NCBI RefSeq assembly: GCF_900104675.1
Contig: NZ_LT629945.1
Location: 1,788,756-1,852,755 of the forward strand
DNA: 64,000 nt
Direction: 5' to 3'
From: Angelakisella massiliensis
GTDB lineage: Bacteria; Bacillota; Clostridia; Oscillospirales; Ruminococcaceae
Both the position numbers and the translations under genes were made by a program. Below the pieces are notes generated by a model that was given only the letters and a program-made list of their open reading frames with translations, did not search any database and was not told the origin of the DNA. Positions 7,334 through 14,947 of the stretch are shown here, one piece after another; the stretch's first letter is position 1; each line of letters starts with the position of its first letter.

Positions 7334-7606
7334 ATGGCAGTTACTTATGAAAAAACATTTGAAATAGAGATCATTAACGAATTATCGGCAAGCGTTTATA
7401 ATCGAGTATTAAACTATGTTTTGAATCATGAATTAAATAAAAATGACTCTCAATTATTGGAAGTCAATTTATTAAACCAATTAAAGCTTGCAAAACGTGT
7501 AAATCTTTTTGATTATTCTTTAGAAGAATTACAAGCCGTTCATGAGTATTGGCGGTCAATGAATCGCTATTCAAAACAAGTTTTGAATAAAGAGAAAGTG
7601 GCTTAA
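7334..7606 (+). CDS. Epsilon antitoxin of the epsilon-zeta system
   Basis: 90 residues ([20 protein letters not shown]...), full length for epsilon. The small three-helix protein binds the N-terminus of zeta toxin and blocks its nucleotide site. It follows omega by 16 bases with an AAAAGGAGTGAAA ribosome site, as in the native operon. The next gene has lost the catalytic part of zeta, so the antitoxin has no toxin to neutralise in this window. It could still protect against zeta from another plasmid. Confidence 0.94.
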   Translation: MAVTYEKTFEIEIINELSASVYNRVLNYVLNHELNKNDSQLLEVNLLNQLKLAKRVNLFDYSLEELQAVHEYWRSMNRYSKQVLNKEKVA

Positions 7607-7607
7607 T

Positions 7608-8474
7608 ATGGCAAATATAGTCAATTTTACTGACAAACAATTTGAAAATCGCTTAAATGATAATTTAGAAGAATTGGTTCAAGGAAAAAAAGCGGTTGAA
7701 TCGCCAACCGCTTTTTTACTTGGTGGGCAACCAGGGTCAGGGAAAACGAGTTTGCGATCAGCAATTCTTGAAGAAACACAAGGGAATGTTATTGTCATTG
7801 ATAAAGAGGGGTTAAAAGCTGCTGGTGAATGGCATCAATTAAAACCTTTGTTTCCTTCGTTAGAAGGAAAATCTGTTCTTGACTTGGGGTGCGGATATGG
7901 CTGGCACTGCAAGTTCGCAGAAGAACAAGGAGCTACAAAAATATTAGGGATCGATTTAAGTAAGAAAATGATTGAGGAAGCCCAAAAGCGCAATTCAGGA
8001 AATCAAATTGAATATCGTATTAGCGGATTAGAGGAATATGACTATCCAGAAAATGAATGGGATTGTGTTATATCTAATTTAGCTCTGCACTATATAGAGG
8101 ACATAGTGGAAATATTTCAAAAAGTGTATAGGACATTAAAACCAGGTGGAATTTTTCTTTTTAATATCGAACACCCTGTTTTTACCGCAGGAGTTGGGCA
8201 GGATTGGATTTATACAGATGATGGGAAACCGCAATATTGGGCGATTGATAATTACTTTATAACAGGAGAACGAAATACACATTTTTTAGGATGTGATGTA
8301 GTAAAACAACATCACACACTTACACAGATTATAATGGGATTGCTGAACAATGGGTTTGAGCTTAAAGTTGTAGAGGAAGCAGAACCGCCTAAAGAGATGA
8401 TGGATATTCCGGGTATGGAAGATGAACTTCGCCGCCCGATGATGTTACTTGTAAAGGCGATAGCGAAAAAATAA
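7608..8474 (+). CDS. Fusion of truncated zeta toxin with methyltransferase
   Basis: 288 residues. Residues 1-65 are zeta toxin, including Walker [11 protein letters not shown] with Lys46. Native zeta continues IDND, where Asp67 is the catalytic base. Here the frame switches at 7802 into the internal methyltransferase repeat ([12 protein letters not shown]...) and keeps the native methyltransferase C-terminus ...[17 protein letters not shown]. The UDP-N-acetylglucosamine kinase activity of zeta should be lost, since the catalytic Asp and all later residues are gone. The methyltransferase part lacks its first 20 residues but retains motif I. The N-terminal zeta helix may still bind epsilon, so the hybrid could be held by it. 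Confidence 0.88.
   Translation: MANIVNFTDKQFENRLNDNLEELVQGKKAVESPTAFLLGGQPGSGKTSLRSAILEETQGNVIVIDKEGLKAAGEWHQLKPLFPSLEGKSVLDLGCGYGWHCKFAEEQGATKILGIDLSKKMIEEAQKRNSGNQIEYRISGLEEYDYPENEWDCVISNLALHYIEDIVEIFQKVYRTLKPGGIFLFNIEHPVFTAGVGQDWIYTDDGKPQYWAIDNYFITGERNTHFLGCDVVKQHHTLTQIIMGLLNNGFELKVVEEAEPPKEMMDIPGMEDELRRPMMLLVKAIAKK
7802..8383 (+). repeat. 582-bp direct repeat, copy 2
   Basis: Second copy of the 2725-3306 segment, same orientation. Zeta sequence abuts it at the left and native methyltransferase sequence continues at the right. Copy 1 shows the reverse: native left, foreign right. Confidence 0.85.
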
Positions 8475-8710
8475 TATCTCTATTAGGAAAACTGATATAC
8501 CCCAATTTAGAGAATGGCATAGTAATTCCTAGTGATAAAGAGAAAATGATTGCACTGGCAAATAAATACATTGAAAAAGAAAATGTAGATGCACTCATTC
8601 TCGCCTGTACGGAGCTGCCACTTGCCATAAAGCCCGAAGATGTTAATGTGCCAATCGTGAATACAACCCAAGTACATATCAATGCAATTTACCAATATGC
8701 AATTCGATAA
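8475..8710 (+). pseudogene. C-terminal remnant of an aspartate/glutamate racemase-like gene
   Basis: One frame reads [17 protein letters not shown]...VDALILACTELPLAIKP...VPIVNTTQVHINAIY and stops at 8708-8710. The CTELPL motif carries the second catalytic cysteine of the Asp/Glu/hydantoin racemase family. The first cysteine and the N-terminal domain are missing, and the frame has no start codon. Such a remnant is known between the methyltransferase and ant(6) in Tn5405-type clusters, so this side of the island is native. Confidence 0.65.
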
Positions 8711-8733
8711 AAATAGCAAAGCCAGCCGAGCCA

Positions 8734-8778
8734 GTCAACGGTCAAGATGAACGGCGCATTTCATGCGCCGCCGTTGAC
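8734..8778. repeat. Nested hairpin upstream of ant(6)-Ia
   Basis: Outer arms GTCAACGG/CCGTTGAC (8734-8741, 8771-8778) enclose CGGCGCAT/ATGCGCCG (8752-8759, 8763-8770, loop TTC). It lies between the racemase remnant and ant(6)-Ia in a short GC-rich stretch, and may act as terminator or attenuator. No T-run follows. Confidence 0.55.
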
Positions 8779-8866
8779 AGCCCCGCCCGTCTTTGCTAAA
8801 GGGTAATCAAGGCGGGAAAGCCCTAAAATGGCTTCACACCTATTTCAATAATTGGAGGAGATAAAA

Positions 8867-9733
8867 ATGAGATCAGAAAAGGAAGTTTATGATATTGTTT
8901 TGAATTTTGCAAAAACAGACAAACGCATTCGCATGGTTACTTTGGAAGGATCTAGAACAAATACAAATATTCCGCCTGATGATTTTCAGGATTTTGATAT
9001 TACTTTTTTTGTTACGGATATGGACAGCTTCACAAGTGATGATAAATGGCTAGATATATTTGGTGAAAGGTTGATTCTGCAAAAGCCGGAAGATATGGAA
9101 TTATTTCCAGCTGTAGAAAAGGGATTTTCATATTTAATGCTGTTTACTGATGATGTTAAGATAGATTTAACTTTGCTGCCGCTGGAACTGATAGACGAGT
9201 ATTTTACATGGGATAAACTGGTAAAGTTACTGTTGGATAAAGACAACCGTATCGTAAAGCCGCCAATACCAACGGATATAGACTACCACTTGCAGAAGCC
9301 TACTCAAAGAATGTTTGACGATTGCTGTAATGAATTTTGGAATACTACAACATATGTAGTAAAGGGCTTATGCCGCAAAGAAATTCTTTTTGCTATTGAC
9401 CATATGAATGATATAGTACGAAAAGAATTGCTTCGCATGATTTCCTGGCTGATTGGTATCAAACAGGGATTTCATTTCAGTTTGGGAAAAAACTATAAAT
9501 TTATGAAGCAATATGTCCCAGAGGAATTGTGGGAACGACTTATGTCCACTTATAATATGGATTCCTATCCCCATATGTGGGAATCCTTTGAACAATGTAT
9601 GGCATTGTTCCGGGAGGTTTCGTCAGAAGTGGCATGCCAGTTGGATTACCAGTATCCACTATATGATGAAAAAATCAGTAATTATGTGATTCGGCAAAAG
9701 AAAAAATATGGCATTGAAGATGATAACAAATAA
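8867..9733 (+). CDS. ant(6)-Ia: Aminoglycoside 6-nucleotidyltransferase ANT(6)-Ia (streptomycin resistance)
   Basis: 288 residues from ATG 8867 with GGAGGAG upstream. The sequence MRSEKEVYDIVLNFA...LEGSRTNTN...DFQDFDITFFV matches the well-known AadE/ANT(6)-Ia enzyme, including the nucleotidyltransferase GSRTN motif and the metal-binding DFDI aspartates (about residues 40-43). It adenylylates the 6-hydroxyl of streptomycin in the cytoplasm. The ORF is full length and ends ...KKYGIEDDNK. Of the resistance genes in this island it is the only one that is evidently intact. No strong promoter is obvious directly upstream; expression may come from the methyltransferase/omega operon or from within 8780-8850. 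Confidence 0.95.
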   Translation: MRSEKEVYDIVLNFAKTDKRIRMVTLEGSRTNTNIPPDDFQDFDITFFVTDMDSFTSDDKWLDIFGERLILQKPEDMELFPAVEKGFSYLMLFTDDVKIDLTLLPLELIDEYFTWDKLVKLLLDKDNRIVKPPIPTDIDYHLQKPTQRMFDDCCNEFWNTTTYVVKGLCRKEILFAIDHMNDIVRKELLRMISWLIGIKQGFHFSLGKNYKFMKQYVPEELWERLMSTYNMDSYPHMWESFEQCMALFREVSSEVACQLDYQYPLYDEKISNYVIRQKKKYGIEDDNK

Positions 9734-10333
9734 AATTTTTTCAATCGAAAAAATTTATTTTGATTATTCAATTTTGAAAAACTGAATACCTCAAAATCAG
9801 AAAGAGCGCGGACAAGCACTTTGAGGGATTGGCCGCCTTGTCCACCCATCCAGCGGGGCGGCGGGCGGCGGTCAAGGCCGGGTGTAACCCCGTTCATTTC
9901 AGCCTTGACGGTTGCCCGCTGTCCTGCTACTTTTCCGGGAGTGTGGCCACAACTTCGGGACACTTTGTCCACAAGTCGGAGCGTAGGACGAGGGACGGGG
10001 GCTTTCATATACCTGCCGCCGTTCTCTGAAAACAGGCCGATTTTTTGCTCATTCCCATTCGCAAAAATTCAGCCTGTTTTCCTGCCGGAGCAAACGGGGC
10101 GCAAGAAGCACCGCACCCCGTTTCCCCCGTCAGCCACGCCAGCAGGTATAACACACTACACTTTGCAAGCAAAGTCGTGTGCCAAAGGGGGCACCCCTTT
10201 GGAAACCCCGGACAACAAAACAGGCGGTATGCTGCCCTCTCCGGGAGCATACCGCCGTTTGTTGTCAGCAGCCCGTTTCACGGTCTGCGTGTAGTTCCTT
10301 GTAAACTGACCTAAGTGGAATTGTAAATATCAT
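9734..10333. other. Non-coding ICE backbone remnant
   Basis: The AT-rich tail of the ant(6) segment gives way near 9800 to GC-rich DNA without a convincing gene; overlapping ORFs here have no recognisable domain and unlikely composition. The part from about 10020 contains three inverted repeats (separate entry). A CTTCGGGACACTTTGTCC stretch near 9953 echoes the hairpin at 693-715, so both ends probably derive from the same type of ICE. Confidence 0.55.
10160..10266. repeat. Three consecutive inverted repeats, oriT-like
   Basis: ACTTTGC/GCAAAGT (10160-10166, 10169-10175), CCAAAGGGG/CCCCTTTGG (10182-10190, 10194-10202), and a long one with arms GACAACAAA/TTTGTTGTC (10211-10219, 10258-10266) and GGCGGTATGCT/AGCATACCGCC (10223-10233, 10246-10256). 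Series of hairpins like this are typical of relaxase recognition regions in mobile elements. No relaxase gene is in the window, so oriT is an inference. Confidence 0.5.
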
Positions 10334-10741
10334 GTGGTATTTGCGCCAAAGTATAGAAGAAAAGTATTCTATAACGAAAAAAGAGCAGCAATAAGAGATA
10401 TCATCAGAACACTGTGTCAATGGAAGGGGGTTGAGATTATAGAGGGAGAAGTATGTCCAGATCACATCCATCTGCTTCTAAGTATCCCCCCAAAAATGAG
10501 TGTATCGGGATTTATGGGATACCTCAAGGGAAAAAGCAGTTTAATGATATTTCAAAAGTTTGGGAATATGAAGTTTGCATATCGGAACCGTGAATTTTGG
10601 TGCAAAGGATATTACGTGGACACAGTAGGAAAGAATACAAAAGCAATAAAAGAGTATATCGAGAACCAATTAAAGATGGATCGAGAAAGTGATCAAATAA
10701 GTCTTTACGATCCCAGAGACCCGTTTACGGGTAGCAAGTAA
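10334..10741 (+). CDS. tnpA: IS200/IS605-family TnpA transposase, 5' end damaged
   Basis: 135 residues from GTG 10334. The HUH motif (PDHIHLLLSIPP) and the catalytic-tyrosine helix (GYYVDTVGKNTKAIKEYIENQ) of Y1 transposases are both present. The coding similarity begins earlier: WNCKYHVVFAPKYRRK is in frame just upstream, but an in-frame TGA precedes it and the usual first 10-15 residues are missing. The gene was therefore probably truncated at its 5' end and either starts at GTG or is dead. A RE-like hairpin follows at 10823. It marks the junction between the island and the chromosomal sugar operon. Confidence 0.8.
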   Translation: MVFAPKYRRKVFYNEKRAAIRDIIRTLCQWKGVEIIEGEVCPDHIHLLLSIPPKMSVSGFMGYLKGKSSLMIFQKFGNMKFAYRNREFWCKGYYVDTVGKNTKAIKEYIENQLKMDRESDQISLYDPRDPFTGSK

Positions 10742-10822
10742 TCCTATGCGTGGCTGGCAGGCCAATAAAAAACGCACTTGTGCGTTGCCTGTAGTATTAG
10801 GGCTATGCCCGAAACGGAAATA

Positions 10823-10852
10823 CCCCCCGCTTTGCGGGGGGATATTTATTTT
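10823..10852 (+). terminator. Hairpin at the IS200 right end, terminator-like
   Basis: CCCCCCGC (10823-10830), loop TTT, GCGGGGGG (10834-10841), followed by ATATTTATTTT. It serves as the IS200-type end palindrome and may also stop transcription before the permease gene 66 bases further on. Confidence 0.6.
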
Positions 10853-10906
10853 ATGCCGGAGCCGCCGAGAGGCGGGCCCGGCGGCAGCGGGAAAGGAGTG
10901 CAGGTG

Positions 10907-11797
10907 ATGAATCGTCGTCTCAAGGGCGGATATATGGACAGGTTTTATCATCCGTTGTTTATCGCGCCGGGTTTGATCATCTTTTTTATCTTTTTTATCT
11001 TACCGGTGGTATTTGGCTTCGGATTTTCCTTTACGGATTGGAACCAATACCTGACTGAGATCAACTTTATTGGACTGAAAAACTTTCAGGAAATTTTTGA
11101 GGACCGCGTCTCCATGCTGGCGCTGAAAAACACCCTGATTTTTGCCTCTGTGACCACTGTGGGCAAAAATGTGCTGGGTCTGGGTCTGGCGCTGATCCTC
11201 AACACCAAGCTGCGGGGGAGAACCGTTTGGCGGGCCATTTATTTCTGTCCGGCCATCCTCAGCACCATTGTGGTGGGCCTGGTGTTTTCGGCGGTGCTCC
11301 ATCCCACAGGTCTGCTCAATGACGCGCTGACCTTTGTGGGTTTGGAATCCCTCACCCGCAGCTGGCTGACCGACAAGGATATTGTGATGTTCACCATCAG
11401 CGCTGTGGAGATCTGGATGTATGCTGGTTTCCATATGGCCATCTATCTGGCGGGATTGCAGAGCATCCCCTATGATCTGCTGGAGGCTGCCCGCATTGAT
11501 GGCGCTTCCCCCTGGCAGCAGTTCCGGTACATCATCTTCCCGCTGATCATCCCCTCCTTCAACATCAACCTGATCATGTCTCTGATCGGCGGATTCAAGG
11601 TATTTGACATGGTGTATGTTTTGACAAACGGAGGTCCCGGTTTCGCCAGCCAGGTGGTCAGCACCATGGTGTATGAAGCCTTCGGAGAGGGCAGATGGGG
11701 CTATGGCACTGCGCTGAATCTGGTGCTCTTCGTCATTATCTCCTTTATTTCCCTGGTGGTGCTGAATTTCTTCCGTAAGCGGGAGGTGGAGTACTGA
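10907..11797 (+). CDS. CUT1 sugar ABC transporter permease (MalF/UgpA type)
   Basis: 296 residues. ATG 10907 is preferred because AAAGGAG lies 9 bases upstream; an in-frame start at 10778 falls in IS200-end sequence. Six membrane segments are predicted by eye, starting LFIAPGLIIFFIFFILPVVF. The EAA loop EAARIDGASPWQQFRYIIFPL contacts the ATPase. It is one half of the membrane channel with the gene at 11799. Neither a binding protein nor an ATPase gene is adjacent. ATPases are often shared (MsmX/UgpC type), but the binding protein normally lies directly upstream, where the mobile island now ends. The pair may therefore have lost its own binding protein. Confidence 0.9.
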   Translation: MNRRLKGGYMDRFYHPLFIAPGLIIFFIFFILPVVFGFGFSFTDWNQYLTEINFIGLKNFQEIFEDRVSMLALKNTLIFASVTTVGKNVLGLGLALILNTKLRGRTVWRAIYFCPAILSTIVVGLVFSAVLHPTGLLNDALTFVGLESLTRSWLTDKDIVMFTISAVEIWMYAGFHMAIYLAGLQSIPYDLLEAARIDGASPWQQFRYIIFPLIIPSFNINLIMSLIGGFKVFDMVYVLTNGGPGFASQVVSTMVYEAFGEGRWGYGTALNLVLFVIISFISLVVLNFFRKREVEY

Positions 11798-11798
11798 G

Positions 11799-12638
11799 AT
11801 GAAACCGATGAATTATACCCTCAGAAAGCGTTTGACACAGATCTGTTTCCAGCTGCTGCTGCTGTTTGGCAGCCTGTTTATTCTGGCGCCTCTGGCCATC
11901 ATGGTACTGGGCTCCTTCAAGGATGTCAAGGAGGCGGCAGAGCTGAGCCTGAGCCTGCCCAGCGTCTGGCATTTTGAAAACTACCAGGTGGTCTTTGAAA
12001 AGGGAGAGATCGGTCAGGCCATGATCAACAGCACCATCATTACCGTTTCTTCGGTGGTGGTGACACTGATTTCCTCCTCTTTGGCTTCCTTTTATCTGGC
12101 CCGCTGCAACAATGCCTTTTCCAGACGCATCATGTCGGTGTTCATGATGGGACTGATCGCGCCTATTTCGCTCATTCCAACCATCACCCTGCTGCAAAAG
12201 CTCCATATCAACAATACCTATTTTGGCGTGATCATGGTCTTTTGCTCCCTGAATATGGCCTTTTCCGTACTGCTGTTCACCGGCTTTATCAAAACCATCC
12301 CCAGACAGCTGGATGAGGCGGCGGTTATGGACGGCTGCGGACCGATCCGGACCTTTTTCCTGGTGATCTTCCCGCTGCTGCTGCCGGTAATCGTGACAGG
12401 TATCATTGTGGTGTTCATGAATGTGTGGAATAACTTTATGATCCCCCTGTATTTCCTCTCCGACAGCTCCAAATGGCCCATGCCGCTGACGGTCTATAAT
12501 TTCTTCGGCAAATATCAAAGCAGCTGGAACCTGGTGTTTGCTGATCTGGTGATGACGGCGCTGCCTATTTTGCTGGTTTATCTGCTGGGTCAGAAATACA
12601 TTATCGACGGCATGACAACCGGGGCTGTCAAAGGTTGA
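11799..12638 (+). CDS. CUT1 sugar ABC transporter permease (MalG/UgpE type)
   Basis: 279 residues, one base after the stop of the first permease, with GGAGGT in the preceding gene's end. It has a hydrophobic N-terminal segment (LLLLFGSLFILAPLAIMVLGSFK), five further membrane segments and the EAA loop DEAAVMDGCGPIRTFFLVIF. It pairs with the upstream permease to form an importer of oligosaccharide or sugar. Its stop codon overlaps the -35 of the next promoter, so the following genes are a separate but adjacent unit. Confidence 0.9.
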   Translation: MKPMNYTLRKRLTQICFQLLLLFGSLFILAPLAIMVLGSFKDVKEAAELSLSLPSVWHFENYQVVFEKGEIGQAMINSTIITVSSVVVTLISSSLASFYLARCNNAFSRRIMSVFMMGLIAPISLIPTITLLQKLHINNTYFGVIMVFCSLNMAFSVLLFTGFIKTIPRQLDEAAVMDGCGPIRTFFLVIFPLLLPVIVTGIIVVFMNVWNNFMIPLYFLSDSSKWPMPLTVYNFFGKYQSSWNLVFADLVMTALPILLVYLLGQKYIIDGMTTGAVKG

Positions 12639-12695
12639 CGGCTCCATGGCAATATGATATTATGAATATAATGTTATAACAAATAGTTCTATAAC
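12635..12695 (+). promoter_or_regulatory. Promoter and palindromic operator of the GH172 operon
   Basis: TTGACG (12635-12640), 17 bp and TATTAT (12658-12663) form the promoter. A perfect palindrome TGTTATAACA (12672-12681) sits at the expected transcription start, followed by an imperfect copy GTTCTATAAC (12686-12695). Related half-sites (ATAACAT, ATGTTAT) occur at the second transporter promoter near 22250-22275. The divergent GntR-UTRA protein at 20168-20893 is the obvious candidate binder; that is inference. Confidence 0.6.
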
Positions 12696-12712
12696 AAAGG
12701 AGGTCCTTCAGC

Positions 12713-13750
12713 ATGATTCCATTGGATCAGTTTCGTCCCATTACCCGTCTGGAGCTGCCGCAGCAGCAGCGTTTGCGTCCAAAGTTTCCTGTCATCGACG
12801 CCCACAGCCATTTGACCAGAACAAAGGATGTGGCCAAGGTTTTGGACGATATGGACCGCTATGGCATCCGTATGATCGTGGATATGGATGGCTTCTGGGA
12901 TGAGCGGATGGATTACCAGCTCAAACATTATGTGGAGCCTCATCCGGACCGCTTTACCATCTTCGGCCGGGTCAACCTCTGCGGCATTGATGAGCCGGAT
13001 TTTGAACGCAAGGCCCGTCAGCGGGTGCTGGAATGTGTGGAGCGGGGAGCTACGGGGCTGAAATTCTCCAAGTCCCTGGGCGTAAAGCTGACTGACAAGA
13101 ACGGCGTTTATCTGAAGCCTGACGATCCCCGTCTCCAGGTCATCTGGGCCACCGCCGCGGAGTGCGATCTGCCTGTGACCATCCATATTGCAGATCCACC
13201 CTCCTTCTTTGACAAGGTGATCGACGAGACCCATGAACGCTATGAAGAGCTGGCGGGACATCCTAACTGGTCCTACGGCAACCGCCCCTGCCCCCGCTTT
13301 CCGGAGCTGATGGAGGCCCAGGAGCGTCTGCTGGCGGCAAACCCCAATACCCGCTTTATTGTGGCCCATGTGGGTTCCCACGCGGAGAACCTGGCAGAGG
13401 TCTCCCGGATGCTGGACACCTATCCCAATATGTTTGTGGATACGGCGGAGCGGATCTCTGAGCTGGGACGGCAGCCTTATACATCCAGAGACTTTTTGAT
13501 CAAGTATCAGGACCGTGTGGTATACGGCACCGACCTTTTGCCCACCCCCTCCAACATCAGCGGCAATTACCGCTTCTTTGAGACCAGGGACGAGTATTTC
13601 CCCTACAACTCCCTGGACGAACACAATCAGGGCCGCTGGAACATTTACGGGGTCTACCTTCCCGATGATGTGCTCCAAAAGATCTACTATAAAAACGCCC
13701 TGCGGCTGATTCCCCGCCTGGCAAAGCTGCTCCCCGACCTTGCGCCGTAA
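12713..13750 (+). CDS. Amidohydrolase-2 family metal-dependent hydrolase
   Basis: 345 residues with a TIM-barrel amidohydrolase signature: the DAHSHL metal-binding motif (about residues 25-30), VTIHIADP on a middle strand, VAHVGSH near 221 and YGTDLLP with the conserved aspartate near 268. These match the PF04909 family, whose members hydrolyse or decarboxylate small carboxylic or lactone substrates. It opens the operon with AAAGGAGG upstream and is followed 15 bases later by two GH172 genes. In this context a sugar lactone or a modified-sugar substrate is plausible, but no substrate can be read from sequence. Confidence 0.8.
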   Translation: MIPLDQFRPITRLELPQQQRLRPKFPVIDAHSHLTRTKDVAKVLDDMDRYGIRMIVDMDGFWDERMDYQLKHYVEPHPDRFTIFGRVNLCGIDEPDFERKARQRVLECVERGATGLKFSKSLGVKLTDKNGVYLKPDDPRLQVIWATAAECDLPVTIHIADPPSFFDKVIDETHERYEELAGHPNWSYGNRPCPRFPELMEAQERLLAANPNTRFIVAHVGSHAENLAEVSRMLDTYPNMFVDTAERISELGRQPYTSRDFLIKYQDRVVYGTDLLPTPSNISGNYRFFETRDEYFPYNSLDEHNQGRWNIYGVYLPDDVLQKIYYKNALRLIPRLAKLLPDLAP

Positions 13751-13765
13751 AAGGAGGAAAATGAT

Positions 13766-14935
13766 ATGAGTTCCGTTCTGCAAAGTCTGATCTACCCCCG
13801 AAAGGGAAATACCGGCCGTCAGTCCAGCTGGGACCGCACAGGAGGCAACCAGGATTATGTCCCCATCCCCCAGGGGGAGGAAAAGGTCATTTTCGATCTG
13901 GAAGGGCCGGCAAAGATCACCCATATCTGGTGCACCGTCAGCAGCCCTCAGCCCTATTATTACCGCAGTATCCTGCTGCGGATGTACTGGGATGACGAGG
14001 AAACTCCTTCGGTGGAAGTGCCGCTGGGGGATTTCTTCGGCGTGGGCCACGGCGTTGCCAGCCATTATATGTCCCTGCCGCTGAATATGGTCACCAGACA
14101 GGATGGCCCTCAGCCCTACAGCGCCATGAACTGCTATTTTGCCATGCCTTTTTCCAAGCGGGGGAAGATCGTGGTGGTCAACCAGACGGGGGCGGATATC
14201 CCCAATTTCTACTATGCAGTGGATTATGAAACGCTGGAGGAGCTGCCGGAAAACACCCTCCGGTTCCATGCCCAGTGGCGGCGGCAGAACCCGACTGACG
14301 GTGTTCTGGACATGGAGGAGCTGAAAAGAAAGCACACTCGGTTCAAAGGTCCCCTGGAGGAGATCTCCAGCCTGAAAAATCTGGACGGAGCGGGCAACTA
14401 TGTGATTTTGGAAGCCAAAGGGGAGGGCCACTATGTGGGCTGCAACCTGAGCATCGACCATATCAATCCTGTTCCCAATGTCACCTGGTTCGGCGAGGGA
14501 GACGATATGATCTTTATTGACGGACAGTCCTGGCCCCCCACCATCCACGGTACCGGAACAGAGGATTATTTCTGTGCCGCCTGGGATTATCCCTCCTACA
14601 AATACGATGGCCCTTACCATGGAATTTCCCTGGCGGAGATTTGTAAGGTCAACGGCGCATGGGAGACGCCCGGAGCCTGGGGCGGCGGTTCCTTTGGATA
14701 TAGCGGTAAGTGGACCAGTTATCGCTTCCATCTGGAGGACCCGGTGATTTTCCACCAGTCCATTAAAGTGACTGTTGAGCACGGTCACGCCAACAGCCTG
14801 TCCAACGACTATTCATCCACCGCATATTGGTATCAGTCGGAGCCGCACCAGCCGTTCCCGGAGATGCTTCCTGTGGAGCTTCGGATGCCTCTGACCACCA
14901 AGGAAAGCCTGTCGGCGTACTGCAAGTCCATCTGA
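13766..14935 (+). CDS. GH172 (DUF2961) glycoside hydrolase, first copy
   Basis: 389 residues, no signal peptide, so it acts in the cytoplasm on imported substrate. DUF2961 landmarks: SSWDRTGGNQDYVPI at the N-terminus, VPLGDFFGVGHG, and GTGTEDYF near residues 264-271, whose Glu is a catalytic candidate. The family has been renamed GH172 and includes difructose-anhydride-I synthase/hydrolase and exo-D-arabinofuranosidases, i.e. enzymes for alpha-D-furanosides. It is adjacent to a second, divergent copy. The tight operon with an ABC importer and sugar-phosphate enzymes supports a catabolic role. Substrate is open: fructofuranoside, arabinofuranoside or another. Confidence 0.85.
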   Translation: MSSVLQSLIYPRKGNTGRQSSWDRTGGNQDYVPIPQGEEKVIFDLEGPAKITHIWCTVSSPQPYYYRSILLRMYWDDEETPSVEVPLGDFFGVGHGVASHYMSLPLNMVTRQDGPQPYSAMNCYFAMPFSKRGKIVVVNQTGADIPNFYYAVDYETLEELPENTLRFHAQWRRQNPTDGVLDMEELKRKHTRFKGPLEEISSLKNLDGAGNYVILEAKGEGHYVGCNLSIDHINPVPNVTWFGEGDDMIFIDGQSWPPTIHGTGTEDYFCAAWDYPSYKYDGPYHGISLAEICKVNGAWETPGAWGGGSFGYSGKWTSYRFHLEDPVIFHQSIKVTVEHGHANSLSNDYSSTAYWYQSEPHQPFPEMLPVELRMPLTTKESLSAYCKSI

Positions 14936-14947
14936 GGAGGAATACCT

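Larger units (their letters stand above)
1..10860. mobile_element. Mosaic ICE-derived resistance island (left end outside window)
   Basis: The stretch combines GC-rich backbone of the Firmicute ICE type (1-1762 and 9780-10320) with an AT-rich core (about 1780-9760) carrying erm(B), omega-epsilon, a methyltransferase and ant(6)-Ia, all familiar from enterococcal and streptococcal resistance plasmids. Two IS5-family copies and an IS200-type transposase lie inside. The right limit is set at the IS200 end hairpin just before the chromosomal-looking sugar permease at 10907. The left limit and any attachment sites are not visible. No relaxase, integrase or type IV secretion gene occurs here, so this is either the edge of a larger ICE or a degraded remnant. 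Confidence 0.75.

Noticed and set aside
9821..10294. 157-codon ORF in the ICE remnant
   Set aside because: Pro/Arg-rich composition, no domain, and it runs through the hairpin series, so it is more likely non-coding.
12689..14788. 699-codon open frame on the minus strand
   Set aside because: It is antisense to the amidohydrolase and first GH172 genes, which have recognised domains and ribosome sites; the frame is open because of GC-rich codon bias.
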